This document shows positions 41,314 to 50,665 of a stretch of DNA of 64,000 nt, in pieces. Numbering within the stretch: the stretch's first letter is position 1; each line of letters begins with the position of its first letter. Under the pieces are notes generated by a model. The model ran no database searches, had not been told where the DNA came from, and saw nothing but the letters and a program-made list of their open reading frames with translations. The translations under genes were made by a program, and so were the position numbers. The DNA is from Pantoea sp. Ep11b (GTDB taxonomy: Bacteria; Pseudomonadota; Gammaproteobacteria; Enterobacterales; Enterobacteriaceae), in NCBI RefSeq assembly GCF_040783975.1, contig NZ_CP160631.1:558001-622000 (forward strand), written 5' to 3'.

Positions 41314-43140
41314 GTGGCAACCTCGGCAGTTCTCAATCAGGAAGCGCTGGCGCAGCAGGTATTACAGGATACCTTCGGCTACCAGCAGTTTCGTCCCGGT
41401 CAGCAGACGATCATTAATGAGGCGCTGAACGGGCGCGATTGTCTGGTGGTTATGCCCACCGGCGGCGGTAAATCGCTCTGTTATCAGATCCCGGCGCTGG
41501 TGCGCGAGGGGCTGACGCTGGTGGTTTCCCCGCTGATCTCACTGATGAAAGACCAGGTCGATCAGCTGCTGGCGAATGGCGTGGCGGCTGCCTGTCTTAA
41601 TTCCACTATGACGCGCGAGCAGCAGCAGGCCGTGATGGCGGACTGCCGCACGGGTCGGGTTAAGCTGCTCTATATCGCTCCTGAGCGTCTGATGATGGAT
41701 AACTTCCTGGAGAATCTGGCGCACTGGCAACCCGCGATGCTGGCGGTGGATGAAGCGCACTGTATCTCTCAGTGGGGCCACGATTTCCGGCCGGAATATG
41801 GCGCACTCGGCAGGATGCGTCAGCGTTTCCCGGCGTTACCGGTGATGGCGCTGACCGCCACCGCAGACGAAACCACCCGCAACGATATCGTTAACCTGCT
41901 GCATATGCAGGACCCGCTGATCCAGATCAGCAGTTTTGACCGCCCCAACATTCGCTACACCCTGGTGGAGAAGTTCAAGCCCACCGATCAGCTGCTGCGC
42001 TACGTGCAGGATCAGCGTGGCAAATGCGGCATTATCTACTGCAACAGCCGGGCGAAGGTGGAGGACACCGCCGCGCGTCTGCAAAGCCGGGGATTCAGCG
42101 TCGGGGCATACCACGCCGGGATCGACAGCGAACAGCGTAGCCGGGTGCAGGAAGCGTTTCAGCGTGACGATCTGCAGATCGTGGTGGCGACGGTCGCCTT
42201 CGGAATGGGCATCAACAAGCCTAACGTCCGGTTTGTGGTGCACTTCGACATCCCCCGCAACATCGAGTCCTACTATCAGGAAACCGGGCGCGCCGGTCGG
42301 GATGGCCTGCCGGCAGAAGCGATGATGCTTTACGATCCGGCGGATATGGCCTGGCTGCGTAAATGCCTGGAAGAGAAAGTGCCCGGGCCGCTGCAGGATA
42401 TCGAACGCCACAAGCTCAATGCCATGGGCGCGTTCGCTGAGGCGCAGACCTGCCGTCGTCTGGTGCTGCTGAACTATTTCGGTGAGGGTCGCCAGCAGCC
42501 GTGCGGTAACTGCGATATCTGTCTCGATCCGCCCAAGCGTTATGACGGTCTGGTCGAGGCGCAAAAAGCGCTCTCCGGCATCTATCGCGTCGGTCAGCGA
42601 TTCGGGATGGGCTACATCGTCGAGGTGCTGCGCGGGTCGAACAACCAGCGTATCCGCGAACAGGGCCACGACAAACTGCCGGTCTACGGGCTGGGTAAAG
42701 ATCAGAGCCACGAACACTGGGTCAGCGTGTTGCGTCAGCTCATCCACCTGGGGCTGGTGACGCAGAACATCGCCATGCATTCCGCCCTGCAGCTCACTGA
42801 AGCGGCGCGTCCGGTACTGCGGGGCGAAGTGCCCCTGATGCTGGCGGTGCCGCGTCTGATTACCGCGAAAACCAAAAGCAGCGGCCCGGCGAAGTTTCAG
42901 GGTGGCAACTACGATCGCAAACTGTTCGCCAAGCTGCGTAAGCTGCGAAAAGCGATTGCGGATGAAGAGAATATTCCGCCTTATGTGGTGTTTAACGACG
43001 CCACGCTGATAGAGATGGCAGAGCAGATGCCGGTCAGCGCCTCAGAGATGCTGAGCGTTAACGGCGTCGGGCATCGCAAACTGGAGCGCTTTGGTAAACC
43101 TTTCCTGGTGATGATCAAAGAGCATCTCGATGAAGAGTAA
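41314..43140 (+). CDS. recQ: ATP-dependent DNA helicase RecQ
   Basis: 608 residues (E. coli 609), starting at GTG. A 3'-5' helicase of the RecF recombination pathway. Motifs: RPGQ (0), [10 protein letters not shown] (Walker A, near 46-55), [30 protein letters not shown] (DEAH), [25 protein letters not shown] and [12 protein letters not shown]. The zinc-binding RQC domain has its four cysteines in [14 protein letters not shown] and CGNCDIC; a C-terminal HRDC domain follows ([17 protein letters not shown]). rhtC follows after 12 bases. Confidence 0.98.
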   Translation: MATSAVLNQEALAQQVLQDTFGYQQFRPGQQTIINEALNGRDCLVVMPTGGGKSLCYQIPALVREGLTLVVSPLISLMKDQVDQLLANGVAAACLNSTMTREQQQAVMADCRTGRVKLLYIAPERLMMDNFLENLAHWQPAMLAVDEAHCISQWGHDFRPEYGALGRMRQRFPALPVMALTATADETTRNDIVNLLHMQDPLIQISSFDRPNIRYTLVEKFKPTDQLLRYVQDQRGKCGIIYCNSRAKVEDTAARLQSRGFSVGAYHAGIDSEQRSRVQEAFQRDDLQIVVATVAFGMGINKPNVRFVVHFDIPRNIESYYQETGRAGRDGLPAEAMMLYDPADMAWLRKCLEEKVPGPLQDIERHKLNAMGAFAEAQTCRRLVLLNYFGEGRQQPCGNCDICLDPPKRYDGLVEAQKALSGIYRVGQRFGMGYIVEVLRGSNNQRIREQGHDKLPVYGLGKDQSHEHWVSVLRQLIHLGLVTQNIAMHSALQLTEAARPVLRGEVPLMLAVPRLITAKTKSSGPAKFQGGNYDRKLFAKLRKLRKAIADEENIPPYVVFNDATLIEMAEQMPVSASEMLSVNGVGHRKLERFGKPFLVMIKEHLDEE

Positions 43141-43152
43141 AGGATACTGATT

Positions 43153-43776
43153 ATGCTGATGTTATTTGCAACGGTCGCGCTGGTGCATCTGGTGGCGCTG
43201 ATGAGCCCCGGCCCCGATTTCTTTTTCGTGTCGCAAACTGCCGCCAGCCGCTCCCGTAAAGAGGCGATGATGGGAGTGCTGGGCATCACGCTGGGGATTG
43301 TGGTCTGGGCGGGCGTGGCGCTGATGGGCCTTCATCTGATCCTGGAAAAAATGGCCTGGCTGCATCAGATCATCATGGTCGGTGGCGGACTCTATCTGCT
43401 GTGGATGGGCTGGCAGCTGATGTGCTCGGCCCGCCAGCGTCACAAACAGCCGCAGCAGGATGAGCCGGTGGTGGAACTGCCAAAACGCGGCATGAGCTTT
43501 CTTAAGGGGCTGCTGACCAACCTGTCGAACCCGAAAGCCATTATCTATTTCGGCAGCGTTTTCTCGCTGTTCGTCGGTGATGATGTCGGTGCAGCGGAGC
43601 GCTGGGGCCTGTTCCTGCTGATTATCGGCGAAACCTTTGCCTGGTTTGCGCTGGTGGCGGCTATCTTTGCGCTGCCGTGGATGCGGGCGAAGTATCAGCG
43701 TCTGGCCAAGTGGGTCGATGGCATGGCCGGCGTGCTGTTTGCTGGTTTCGGTATCCACCTTATTATCTCGCGTTAA
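43153..43776 (+). CDS. rhtC: Threonine efflux protein RhtC
   Basis: 207 residues (E. coli 206). A LysE/RhtB-family inner-membrane exporter with six hydrophobic segments; the family signature HLVALMSPGPDFFFVSQTAASRSRKEAMMGVLGITLG is at the N terminus. E. coli RhtC exports threonine. It is likely co-transcribed with recQ. In E. coli rhtB follows directly; here a lipoprotein gene separates the two exporters. Confidence 0.96.
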   Translation: MLMLFATVALVHLVALMSPGPDFFFVSQTAASRSRKEAMMGVLGITLGIVVWAGVALMGLHLILEKMAWLHQIIMVGGGLYLLWMGWQLMCSARQRHKQPQQDEPVVELPKRGMSFLKGLLTNLSNPKAIIYFGSVFSLFVGDDVGAAERWGLFLLIIGETFAWFALVAAIFALPWMRAKYQRLAKWVDGMAGVLFAGFGIHLIISR

Positions 43777-43790
43777 GCCCGGACCCTGAT

Positions 43791-43828
43791 CTTTCTGCCG
43801 GAATGCGCCTGGCGCGACCGGCAGAAAG
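43791..43828 (+). other. Long hairpin downstream of rhtC
   Basis: Perfect 11-bp arms CTTTCTGCCGG (43791-43801) and CCGGCAGAAAG (43818-43828) enclose a short GCGCC/GGCGC-like inner palindrome. No T-run follows, so it could be a transcript-stabilising 3' structure or a Rho-independent terminator of weak type. Confidence 0.6.
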
Positions 43829-43966
43829 CTCATCCTCTGCCGTTTCTCTCTGATTTGCCGCCCGCGATTTTGTCCTTTCTCTGCCACAGCCGCAGATAAA
43901 TCCTCATCATTTGTTAAATAGTGAAACGCGTGCCTCTGGTAGGGTCGGTGCGTATGGCCTGTTGAT

Positions 43967-44785
43967 ATGAAGAGGATAACCAGAATCAAAACCCTGTTAC
44001 TGCTGCTCATCGCAGCCGCGCTCAGCGCCTGTGCCTCGCCGGAGGCCACGCCTCCACCGGCACCAGAACCGGCCAGAAAAGAGAGGGTGTCGGCGATCCT
44101 GGCGCAGGCACCACCGCTGTCAGCGCCGCAGGGCGAGAGAATCGCGCAGATCTCCGCCGCCTTTCTCGGGACGCCTTATCAGGCGCATACGCTTAAGGGT
44201 TCACCGGATATCCCCGAAATGCTGGTAGTGAATTTTCACGGCGTGGACTGCTTCACGCTGCTGGATTACGTTCAGGCACTGAGTCACAGCCGCGACCGCG
44301 CCAGCTTTGAGGCGAACCTGATCCGCACCCGCTATGCGGGCGGCGAGGTGCGTTACCTGAACCGCCGCCACTTCTTCTCTGACTGGTTCGCGGAAACGCC
44401 GCGTAATGCCGATGATATGACGCGCAGCCTCAGCCCGCAGGCGGTGACGGTCGTGAAGTTGCTGAATCGCGAGGTGCGCGGAAAACCGCAGGTGCCCGGC
44501 CTCGGCGTGATCTCCGGCCGCATTACCTATCTGCCCGCGAAAGCCATCACGCCCCAGGTGCTGGCGCAGATCCGCACCGGCGATTACGTGGGGGTTTACG
44601 CCACCGCGCCGGGGCTGGATGTCACCCATGCCGGCATCGCGGTGCGGCATGATGGCCGGTTATGGTTCAGAAATGCCTCTTCGCTCGCCGCCACGCGCAA
44701 AGTGGTTGATATGCCTTTCCGGGAATATATGCGGTCTAAGCCGGGGATCATTGTCCTGCGCGCGCTGCCGGTGAGTGCGCCTTAA
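43967..44785 (+). CDS. DUF1460 lipoprotein (NlpC/P60-like putative amidase)
   Basis: A 272-residue protein whose N terminus MKRITRIKTLLLLLIAAALSAC has a basic start, a hydrophobic core and a lipobox LSAC with Cys22, then a proline-rich linker. The rest resembles the DUF1460 family of permuted NlpC/P60-type cysteine hydrolases: a probable catalytic Cys in VNFHGVDCFTLLDYVQAL and a probable His in DVTHAGIAVRHDG, plus RIRT-like FEANLIRTRYAGG. Relatives are putative cell-wall amidases; the substrate is unknown here. It lies between rhtC and rhtB, a position with no gene in E. coli. The upstream 190-base gap holds a hairpin at 43791 and must contain its promoter. Confidence 0.8.
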   Translation: MKRITRIKTLLLLLIAAALSACASPEATPPPAPEPARKERVSAILAQAPPLSAPQGERIAQISAAFLGTPYQAHTLKGSPDIPEMLVVNFHGVDCFTLLDYVQALSHSRDRASFEANLIRTRYAGGEVRYLNRRHFFSDWFAETPRNADDMTRSLSPQAVTVVKLLNREVRGKPQVPGLGVISGRITYLPAKAITPQVLAQIRTGDYVGVYATAPGLDVTHAGIAVRHDGRLWFRNASSLAATRKVVDMPFREYMRSKPGIIVLRALPVSAP

Positions 44786-44812
44786 CGGCGAGGCAGGAAG
44801 AGGGGAAGAGCG

Positions 44813-44836
44813 GCGCCGACCCGGGCAGGTCGGCGC
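44813..44836. other. GC-rich palindrome between convergent genes
   Basis: A perfect 9-bp stem GCGCCGACC (44813-44821) / GGTCGGCGC (44828-44836) lies between the convergent DUF1460 and rhtB stops. It has no T-run on either strand, so its terminator role is unproven. Confidence 0.5.
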
Positions 44837-44843
44837 GCAGGAC

Positions 44844-45467
44844 TCAGGCGATCTTTCTGGCACTGGCGAGCAGGGCGCCCACCGCCATAAAGAGTCCGCC
44901 AAAAATACGGTTCATTAACTTCATCTGGCGGGGACCTTTAATCCAGCCGGCAATCCGGGTCGCCAGCGTGGCGTAGCCAATCATCACGATGATATCCACC
45001 ACCACGGTCGTTACGCCCAGCACCAGATACTGCATAAAGAGCGGCTGATGCGGCTGGATAAACTGCGGAAACAGGGCGGCGAGAAAGACGATACTTTTCG
45101 GGTTAGTCAGGTTAACCAGCACGGCGCGTTTGAACAGACGACGACGTGGCATCGCTCTGGCAACGGCATCCAGATCGATCCCGCCAGCGGAGCGCCACTG
45201 CTGAATACCCAGCCAGACCAGATAGGCCGCACCGGCCCACTTCAGGATTTCGAACGCCAGCAGTGACTGAGAAAACAGCGCGCCCAGCCCGATACCCACC
45301 AGCACAATATGCAGCGCCAGTCCGACCTGCAGGCCAGAGATCGACGCCACCGTGCCACGGTAGCCGTGGCTGATCCCCGTACTCATGGTGTTAATGGCAC
45401 CGGAACCCGGCGACAGGCTGAGAATTGTTGTGGTAAGCAGATAGGTCAGCCACCATTCGATGGTCAT
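44844..45467 (-). CDS. rhtB: Homoserine/homoserine lactone efflux protein RhtB
   Basis: 207 residues (E. coli 206), a LysE-family exporter: [45 protein letters not shown] carries the family signature, and [19 protein letters not shown] is the second conserved block. E. coli RhtB exports homoserine and its lactone. It is transcribed divergently from pldB; about 110 bases separate the starts. Confidence 0.96.
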   Translation of the reverse strand: MTIEWWLTYLLTTTILSLSPGSGAINTMSTGISHGYRGTVASISGLQVGLALHIVLVGIGLGALFSQSLLAFEILKWAGAAYLVWLGIQQWRSAGGIDLDAVARAMPRRRLFKRAVLVNLTNPKSIVFLAALFPQFIQPHQPLFMQYLVLGVTTVVVDIIVMIGYATLATRIAGWIKGPRQMKLMNRIFGGLFMAVGALLASARKIA

Positions 45468-45579
45468 GGGTCAGGCTCTCATTAGTAGCGGAATTGTGAC
45501 ACAATACGCCAGAATTAAGCGCGGCGCTACGGCCTGCACAGGGCATTCAGGACCCGGTATCCGGTCAACAGGAGGGCGA

Positions 45580-46572
45580 ATGGATCAACATAAAGCCAGC
45601 TGGCTGAGACGGGAAAAAGCCTTTGCGGCCTTCGCCACCGGGCCGCTGCTCGACTTCTGGCACCGCCGCGAAGAGTGTGAATTCACCGGCGTCGGCAATC
45701 TGACGCTGCGCTACGTGCGTTTCGCATCACCGCAACATCAGCGTGTGATCCTGATTGTGCCGGGACGCATCGAGAGCTACATAAAATATCCTGAGCTGGC
45801 CTACGATCTGTTCCACTGCGGGTTTGATGTGATCATTCTGGATCATCGCGGTCAGGGACGATCCGATCGCCTGCTGGAAGATACCCATCGCGGCCATGTG
45901 GCAGAATTTACCCACTATGTGGACGATCTGGAAACGCTCTATCTGAAAGAGATCGTCAGCGGTCACTATCAGCAGCGCTACGCGCTGGCGCACTCCATGG
46001 GAGGGGCGATCTTAACGCTGTTTCTGGCGCGTCAGCCGCAGGCTTTTCATGCGGCGGCGCTGGTGGCGCCGATGTTTGGCATCGCGTTACCGTTGCCCTC
46101 ATTTCTGGCCCACCGGATCCTGGACTGGGCGGAGAAGCGACCGGCCGTGCGTGATGGCTATGCGCTGGGCACCGGACGCTGGCGCGCCCACCCGTTTGGC
46201 ATTAACCGGCTGACACACAGTGCCGAGCGTTACCGGCGCAATCTGCGGTTTTATGCGGACGACCCGGCGCTTCGCATGGGCGGGCCGACCTACCATTGGG
46301 TGCGTGAAGGCATCCATGCGGGTCGCAACATTCTCAGCCAGGTTGATAAGATCACCACGCCGCTGCTGCTGCTGCAGGCCAGCGATGATCGGGTGGTCGA
46401 CAATCGCTCGCAGGATCTGTTCTGTGCCGCGATGGCCGCGGCGGGTCATCCGTGTGAAGGCAACACGCCACGGGTGATCGACGGTGCGCGTCACGAGATC
46501 CTGTTTGAAAAAGATGAGATGCGTGCCGAGGCACTCAATGCAGTGGTCGACTTTTTTTCATCGCATCACTGA
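45580..46572 (+). CDS. pldB: Lysophospholipase L2
   Basis: An alpha/beta hydrolase that removes the acyl chain from lysophospholipids at the cytoplasmic membrane. The ATG at 45580, nine bases after GGAGG, gives MDQHKASWLRREKAFAAF and 330 residues (E. coli 340). The nucleophile elbow is AHSMGGA (Ser), the acid is probably the Asp of ASDDRVVDN, and the His is in DGARHEILFEKD. The blocks IVPGRIESYIKYPELAYDLFHCGFDVIILDHRGQGRS and GTGRWRAHPFGINRLTHS are typical of PldB. Confidence 0.96.
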   Translation: MDQHKASWLRREKAFAAFATGPLLDFWHRREECEFTGVGNLTLRYVRFASPQHQRVILIVPGRIESYIKYPELAYDLFHCGFDVIILDHRGQGRSDRLLEDTHRGHVAEFTHYVDDLETLYLKEIVSGHYQQRYALAHSMGGAILTLFLARQPQAFHAAALVAPMFGIALPLPSFLAHRILDWAEKRPAVRDGYALGTGRWRAHPFGINRLTHSAERYRRNLRFYADDPALRMGGPTYHWVREGIHAGRNILSQVDKITTPLLLLQASDDRVVDNRSQDLFCAAMAAAGHPCEGNTPRVIDGARHEILFEKDEMRAEALNAVVDFFSSHH

Positions 46573-46624
46573 CGTTATTTATCCGACCGGTTAACACCGG
46601 CTGAACCAGCTATCCGAGGTTTTC

Positions 46625-47425
46625 ATGTATCACATCGTTGCATCCGATCTGGATGGCACGCTGCTCTCTCCCGAACATCGCCTGACCCCTTTTGCGCGTG
46701 AAACGCTGCAGCAGCTGGTCGCGAAACAGATTCACTTTATTTTCGCCACCGGTCGTCACCATATCGATGTGGGCCAGATGCGCGACAGCCTGGCGATTCC
46801 GGCCTATATGATCACCTCAAACGGCGCACGCGTACACAACGCCCGCGGTGAGCTGGTGTTCAGCCACAATCTGGATGAGGATATCGCCAGCGATCTGTTC
46901 GGCCTGCAATATCATCACAGCGATATCCTGACGCACGTTTATCGCGACGATGAGTGGTTTGTCAGCCGTTCCAGCCCGGCTGAGCAGGACTATTTCCGCG
47001 AGTCGGTGTTTAATTATCAGGTCTATGAGCCGGGTCTGCTGCCCACCGATAACATCAGCAAGGTCTTTTTCACCTGTGAAAATCCTGAGCATCTGATCCC
47101 GATGGAGCAGGCTATTGAAGCGCGCTGGGGCGACCGGGTGAATGTCAGCTTCTCGCTGCCGACCTGTCTGGAAGTGATGGCGGGCGGCGTGTCGAAAGGC
47201 CATGCGCTGGAAGCGGTCGCGAAACAGCTGGGCCACTCGCTGGAAAATTGCATCGCCTTTGGCGATGGCATGAATGACGTGGAAATGCTGAGCATGGCCG
47301 GAAAGGGCTATATCATGCAGAACGCGCATCAGCGGCTGAAAGATACGTTGCCGGAGCTGGATGTGATTGGTTCCAATGCCGATGACGCGGTGCCGCAGAC
47401 GCTGCGCACGCTCTATCTGGCTTAA
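46625..47425 (+). CDS. yigL: Sugar/pyridoxal phosphate phosphatase YigL (HAD, Cof type)
   Basis: 266 residues, identical in length to E. coli. The HAD nucleophile motif is DLDGT at residues 8-12, the large C2 cap is in the middle, and the final motif is AFGDGMNDVEMLSMAGKGYIM. E. coli YigL dephosphorylates sugar phosphates and pyridoxal 5'-phosphate; in Salmonella and E. coli it is stabilised by the sRNA SgrS during glucose-phosphate stress, acting on a pldB-yigL transcript. The same pldB-yigL order is kept here. Confidence 0.96.
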   Translation: MYHIVASDLDGTLLSPEHRLTPFARETLQQLVAKQIHFIFATGRHHIDVGQMRDSLAIPAYMITSNGARVHNARGELVFSHNLDEDIASDLFGLQYHHSDILTHVYRDDEWFVSRSSPAEQDYFRESVFNYQVYEPGLLPTDNISKVFFTCENPEHLIPMEQAIEARWGDRVNVSFSLPTCLEVMAGGVSKGHALEAVAKQLGHSLENCIAFGDGMNDVEMLSMAGKGYIMQNAHQRLKDTLPELDVIGSNADDAVPQTLRTLYLA

Positions 47426-47436
47426 GTTTTCTGCAT

Positions 47437-47468
47437 AAAAAAGGGCCGGTTATCCGACCCTTTTTTTA
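47437..47468. terminator. Bidirectional terminator between yigL and glpT
   Basis: A/T runs on both sides of an 8-position stem, GGGCCGG / CCGACCC with a TTAT loop. One position mismatches in plus-strand RNA (C-A) but is a G-U pair in minus-strand RNA, so it should be stronger for glpT than for yigL. Confidence 0.8.
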
Positions 47469-47474
47469 TTGCCT

Positions 47475-48815
47475 TCAGGCAGGGTGCTTTTTGTGTTTGT
47501 GCTCGCTGACCATGGTCAGCAGCAGCAGGACAACCGCCAGCACGCAGCCAGCAATCATCACCATAAAGCCGCCGTCCCAGCCGAAGTAGTCGACGGTATA
47601 GCCCACGATGGCGCTGGCGGCGACAGAGCCGCCCAGATAACCGAACAGGCCGGTGAAGCCTGCCGCCGTCCCTGCGGCTTTTTTCGGTGCCAGCTCCAGC
47701 GCATGCAGGCCGATCAGCATTACCGGGCCGTAGATCAGGAAGCCAATCACGATCATGCAGGTCATATCGACCCCGGGATTGCCCGCCGGATTGAGCCAGT
47801 AGATCACGGTCGCGATGGTCACCAGCGTCATAAAGAAGACCCCGGTCGCGCCACGGTTGCCGCGAAAGACTTTATCTGACATCCAGCCGCAGAGCAGCGT
47901 CCCCGGAATCCCCGCATATTCATACAGGAAGTAGGCCCACGAGGACTTATCCAGCGTGAAGTGTTTCACCTCGCGCAGGTAGGTCGGCGACCAGTCGAGG
48001 ATGCCGTAACGCAGCAGATAGACAAACACGTTGGCCAGCGCGATGTACCACAGCAGCTTATTCGGCAGCACATATTTCATGAAGATCTGTTTGGCCGTCA
48101 GCTCCTCTTCGTGGCTGGCGTCATAGTCGGGTGGATAGTCGTTTTTGTACGCCTCAATCGGGGGCAGACCGCAGGATTGCGGGGTATCGCGCATCAGCGC
48201 AAAGGCCAGAATCGCAATCGCAATGGCACCGAAGGCAGGCATATAGAGTGCCGCTTTCCAGTCGTTGAACCACGCCATCCCGAGCAGGAACAGCAGCGGC
48301 GGAATACCGCCGCCCACGTTATGCGCACAGTTCCAGACCGAGACGATTCTGCCGCGCTCCTTCTGCGACCACCAGTGCACCATGGTGCGTCCGCAGGGCG
48401 GCCAGCCCATGCCCTGGAACCAGCCACAGATAAACAGCAGCACGAACATCACCATGATGCTGGAGGTGGCCCAGGGAACGAACCCCATGATCAGCATCAC
48501 GGCGGCGGCCAGAATCAGACCGGCCGGTAAAAAGACGCGCGGATTCGAGCGGTCAGAGACGGATCCCATGATGAACTTAGAGAAGCCGTAGGCAATGGAA
48601 ATGCCCGACAGGGCAAAGCCCAGGTCGCCGCGTGAAAAACCCTGCTCGACCAGATAGGGCATGGCGAGCGCAAAGTTTTTCCTGACCAGATAGTAGGCCG
48701 CATAACCAAAAAAAATCCCGATGAAAATTTGCCAGCGCAGACGACGGTAGAGAGGATCGATGCGATCCTCCGCCACCTGCGGCTGACGTGGTGCAGGTTT
48801 AAAAATACTCAGCAT
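47475..48815 (-). CDS. glpT: Glycerol-3-phosphate:phosphate antiporter GlpT
   Basis: A 12-helix major facilitator that exchanges glycerol-3-phosphate for inorganic phosphate; it also imports fosfomycin. The ATG at 48815 gives [31 protein letters not shown] and 446 residues (E. coli GlpT 452). The body is nearly identical to E. coli GlpT, including the G3P-binding arginines in [72 protein letters not shown] and [13 protein letters not shown]. The longer in-frame N terminus (from 48836) is unlikely. In E. coli glpT is paired with glpQ next to glpABC; here it stands alone between yigL and yigM. Confidence 0.97.
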   Translation of the reverse strand: MLSIFKPAPRQPQVAEDRIDPLYRRLRWQIFIGIFFGYAAYYLVRKNFALAMPYLVEQGFSRGDLGFALSGISIAYGFSKFIMGSVSDRSNPRVFLPAGLILAAAVMLIMGFVPWATSSIMVMFVLLFICGWFQGMGWPPCGRTMVHWWSQKERGRIVSVWNCAHNVGGGIPPLLFLLGMAWFNDWKAALYMPAFGAIAIAILAFALMRDTPQSCGLPPIEAYKNDYPPDYDASHEEELTAKQIFMKYVLPNKLLWYIALANVFVYLLRYGILDWSPTYLREVKHFTLDKSSWAYFLYEYAGIPGTLLCGWMSDKVFRGNRGATGVFFMTLVTIATVIYWLNPAGNPGVDMTCMIVIGFLIYGPVMLIGLHALELAPKKAAGTAAGFTGLFGYLGGSVAASAIVGYTVDYFGWDGGFMVMIAGCVLAVVLLLLTMVSEHKHKKHPA

Positions 48816-49189
48816 TAGTGAGGCCCTCCAGGGCACATTATGGTTTTAATTCCCAGCAGGTTGGGGCAGGACGTGGACAGAATAAAATGGACAAAAGATG
48901 TTCCATTTCGCGCAAAGAATAGTGTCAGTTGCACAACGTTACTGTGATGAATGACACATTTGTTACAGTTTTATTACAGGTGAGAGCGAAAATGATCACG
49001 AGATGGATCATTTCGCGCATTTTGTCTGGCTGAAAACCGATTCCGGCGACAGTTATGTCAGGACGTGTAAATAGCCGCAGAAACGGCTGTTCCGGTCGCC
49101 TGGTTTATAACCGGATGTCAACCAGATTTTGCAGCCTCGCGGCGACACATTGTTTACACTGACGGCCTGTTCATTTCGGGATTGTTACC
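48816..49189. promoter_or_regulatory. glpT/yigM divergent control region
   Basis: 374 bases without a gene. A CRP-like site TGTGATGAATGACACA lies at 48943-48958. The 11-mer CATTTCGCGCA occurs twice as a direct repeat (48904-48914 and 49009-49019), and the second copy is the right arm of an imperfect 31-base palindrome GCGAAAATGATC / GATCATTTCGC (48986-49016). These are candidate GlpR operator elements; in E. coli glpTQ is repressed by GlpR and activated by CRP. A frame at 49129-49497 is a shadow of yigM. Confidence 0.55.
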
Positions 49190-50050
49190 GTGTTCTTACT
49201 GATCATTACCACTATTCTGTGGGCCTTTTCGTTCAGCCTGATTGGCGAATACCTCGCCGGTCAGGTGGACAGCTGGTTCTCTGTGCTGATGCGACTGGCG
49301 CTCGCTGCGCTGGTGTTTTTACCCTTTCTGCGCTGGCGCGGCTATCGGCCGTCAACGCTGCTGCTTTACATGCTGGTGGGGATGCTGCAGCTGGGCGTGA
49401 TGTACCTGCTGAGTTTCGAAGCCTATCTCTACCTCAGCGTGTCGGAGTTCCTGCTGTTTACGGTGATGACGCCGCTCTATGTGACGCTGATTTATGACCT
49501 GATTAGTCGTCGTCCATTGCGCATCGGCTACATCTTCAGTGCGCTGCTGGCGGTGGCCGGGGCGGCGATTATCCGCTATGACAAAGTCAGCGATCATTTC
49601 TGGTTTGGTCTGCTGCTCGTGCAGCTCGCCAACATCTGCTTCGCGGCGGGAATGGTGGGGTATAAGCGTCTGCAGGAGACCCGGCCTATGCCGCAGCACA
49701 CCGCCTTCTCCTGGTTTTATCTGGGCGCGGTCGCGATCGCGGTGCTCGCCTGGTCCGCCTGGGGTAATCCACAGAAATTGCCGACTACCTCGCTGCAGTG
49801 GGGCATTCTGGTCTGGCTGGGCGTGGCGGCGTCCGGGCTTGGCTATTTTATGTGGAACTACGGGGCGACGCAGGTCGATGCCGGCACGCTGGGCATCATG
49901 AACAATATGCACGTTCCCGCCGGACTGCTGGTCAATCTGGCTATCTGGCAGGAGAAACCGCACTGGCCGAGCTTTATTGCAGGCGCGCTGGTGATCGTCG
50001 CCTCGCTGTGGGTGCATAAGCGCTGGGTGGTGGGGCGGCGCGATCGATAA
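49190..50050 (+). CDS. yigM: EamA-family transporter YigM (biotin transporter type)
   Basis: A 286-residue ten-helix drug/metabolite-transporter superfamily protein starting at GTG (MFLLIITTILWAFSFSLIGEYLAGQVDSWFSVLMRLALAALVFLPFLRWRGYRP). The segments match E. coli YigM (about 299 residues), which was shown to take up biotin. The C-terminal half includes GYFMWNYGATQVDAGTLGIMNNMHVPAGLLVNL. The gene is divergent from glpT rather than following yigL directly as in E. coli. Confidence 0.9.
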   Translation: MFLLIITTILWAFSFSLIGEYLAGQVDSWFSVLMRLALAALVFLPFLRWRGYRPSTLLLYMLVGMLQLGVMYLLSFEAYLYLSVSEFLLFTVMTPLYVTLIYDLISRRPLRIGYIFSALLAVAGAAIIRYDKVSDHFWFGLLLVQLANICFAAGMVGYKRLQETRPMPQHTAFSWFYLGAVAIAVLAWSAWGNPQKLPTTSLQWGILVWLGVAASGLGYFMWNYGATQVDAGTLGIMNNMHVPAGLLVNLAIWQEKPHWPSFIAGALVIVASLWVHKRWVVGRRDR

Positions 50051-50065
50051 CCCGCTGATAGCAAT

Positions 50066-50102
50066 GCTGAACCGGCGGGCTGATGCCGGTTCAGCCCGCC
50101 GG
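50066..50102 (+). other. Overlapping mutually exclusive hairpins after yigM
   Basis: Two perfect 11-bp stems share sequence: GCTGAACCGGC (50066-50076) / GCCGGTTCAGC (50085-50095), and CCGGCGGGCTG (50072-50082) / CAGCCCGCCGG (50092-50102). Only one can form at a time. No T-run follows. It lies 16 bases after the yigM stop. Confidence 0.7.
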
Positions 50103-50665
50103 ACTGACGTAGTTGCATCGTAAAGTACCGCCATCTTTTTTCGTCGTCCGGGCTATCCTGGCCCGGACACTTCGCCGTTCAGGCGCGTCACCCCTGAAGC
50201 GTTAACGACTTCTTCGTGCTTATTGGTTCAGGCAGAGGAATGGGCGATAGCCATGAAGTTAATAGGGTTAATTGCCTGTAGAACTAGTCTGGCTGGCTGC
50301 AAGGGATTCGTGTCTTGCTTAATCCCCCATCAGAAACTGAATACTATCTGCCAGCCCAGGCTCACACGACAGGTTAGTCATCGATCGATAGCATACCAAC
50401 AGGAACCAGAACCGTTTTACGCCAGGCTCCTGATGAGTATTGCGTCAGACAATCAGAGTGCATACCGGGTGTGCTGATCAACAAAGGCTAAGCAGAAAAA
50501 CGTTTGCCACCGTGTTCAAACCTGAATGTTTGAACACGGTAACGTGCTGGCCCGCGAGGGAGAAAACCTCGCGAATAAGGTAAATAAACCGACGGTGAAG
50601 GCATTGGAATGGATGGATGTCCAGCTCAGGACATCGCCCGCTCTTTCCGACCGTATGGCACGTGA
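50103..50665. other. 563-base gene-free region with palindromes
   Basis: I find no convincing gene here. A plus-strand frame at 50223-50477 (internal ATG at 50253, with LAGC resembling a lipobox) has an arginine in the would-be hydrophobic core and no recognisable continuation. Two clean inverted repeats are present: a 13-bp stem ACCGTGTTCAAAC (50509-50521) / GTTTGAACACGGT (50528-50540) with a 6-base loop, and CGCGAGG (50553-50559) / CCTCGCG (50567-50573). The region is more AT-rich than its neighbours. It could be a decayed gene, an sRNA locus or an insertion scar. Confidence 0.6.

Noticed and set aside
44813..44836. GC-rich hairpin as an intrinsic terminator between the DUF1460 gene and rhtB
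   Set aside because: No T-run on either strand, so recorded only as a palindrome.
50253..50477. Possible small lipoprotein starting MKLIGLIACRTSLAGC
   Set aside because: An LAGC lipobox-like motif is present, but the hydrophobic core is interrupted by arginine, the ribosome binding site is weak and the rest is unrecognisable; kept only as part of the unexplained gap.
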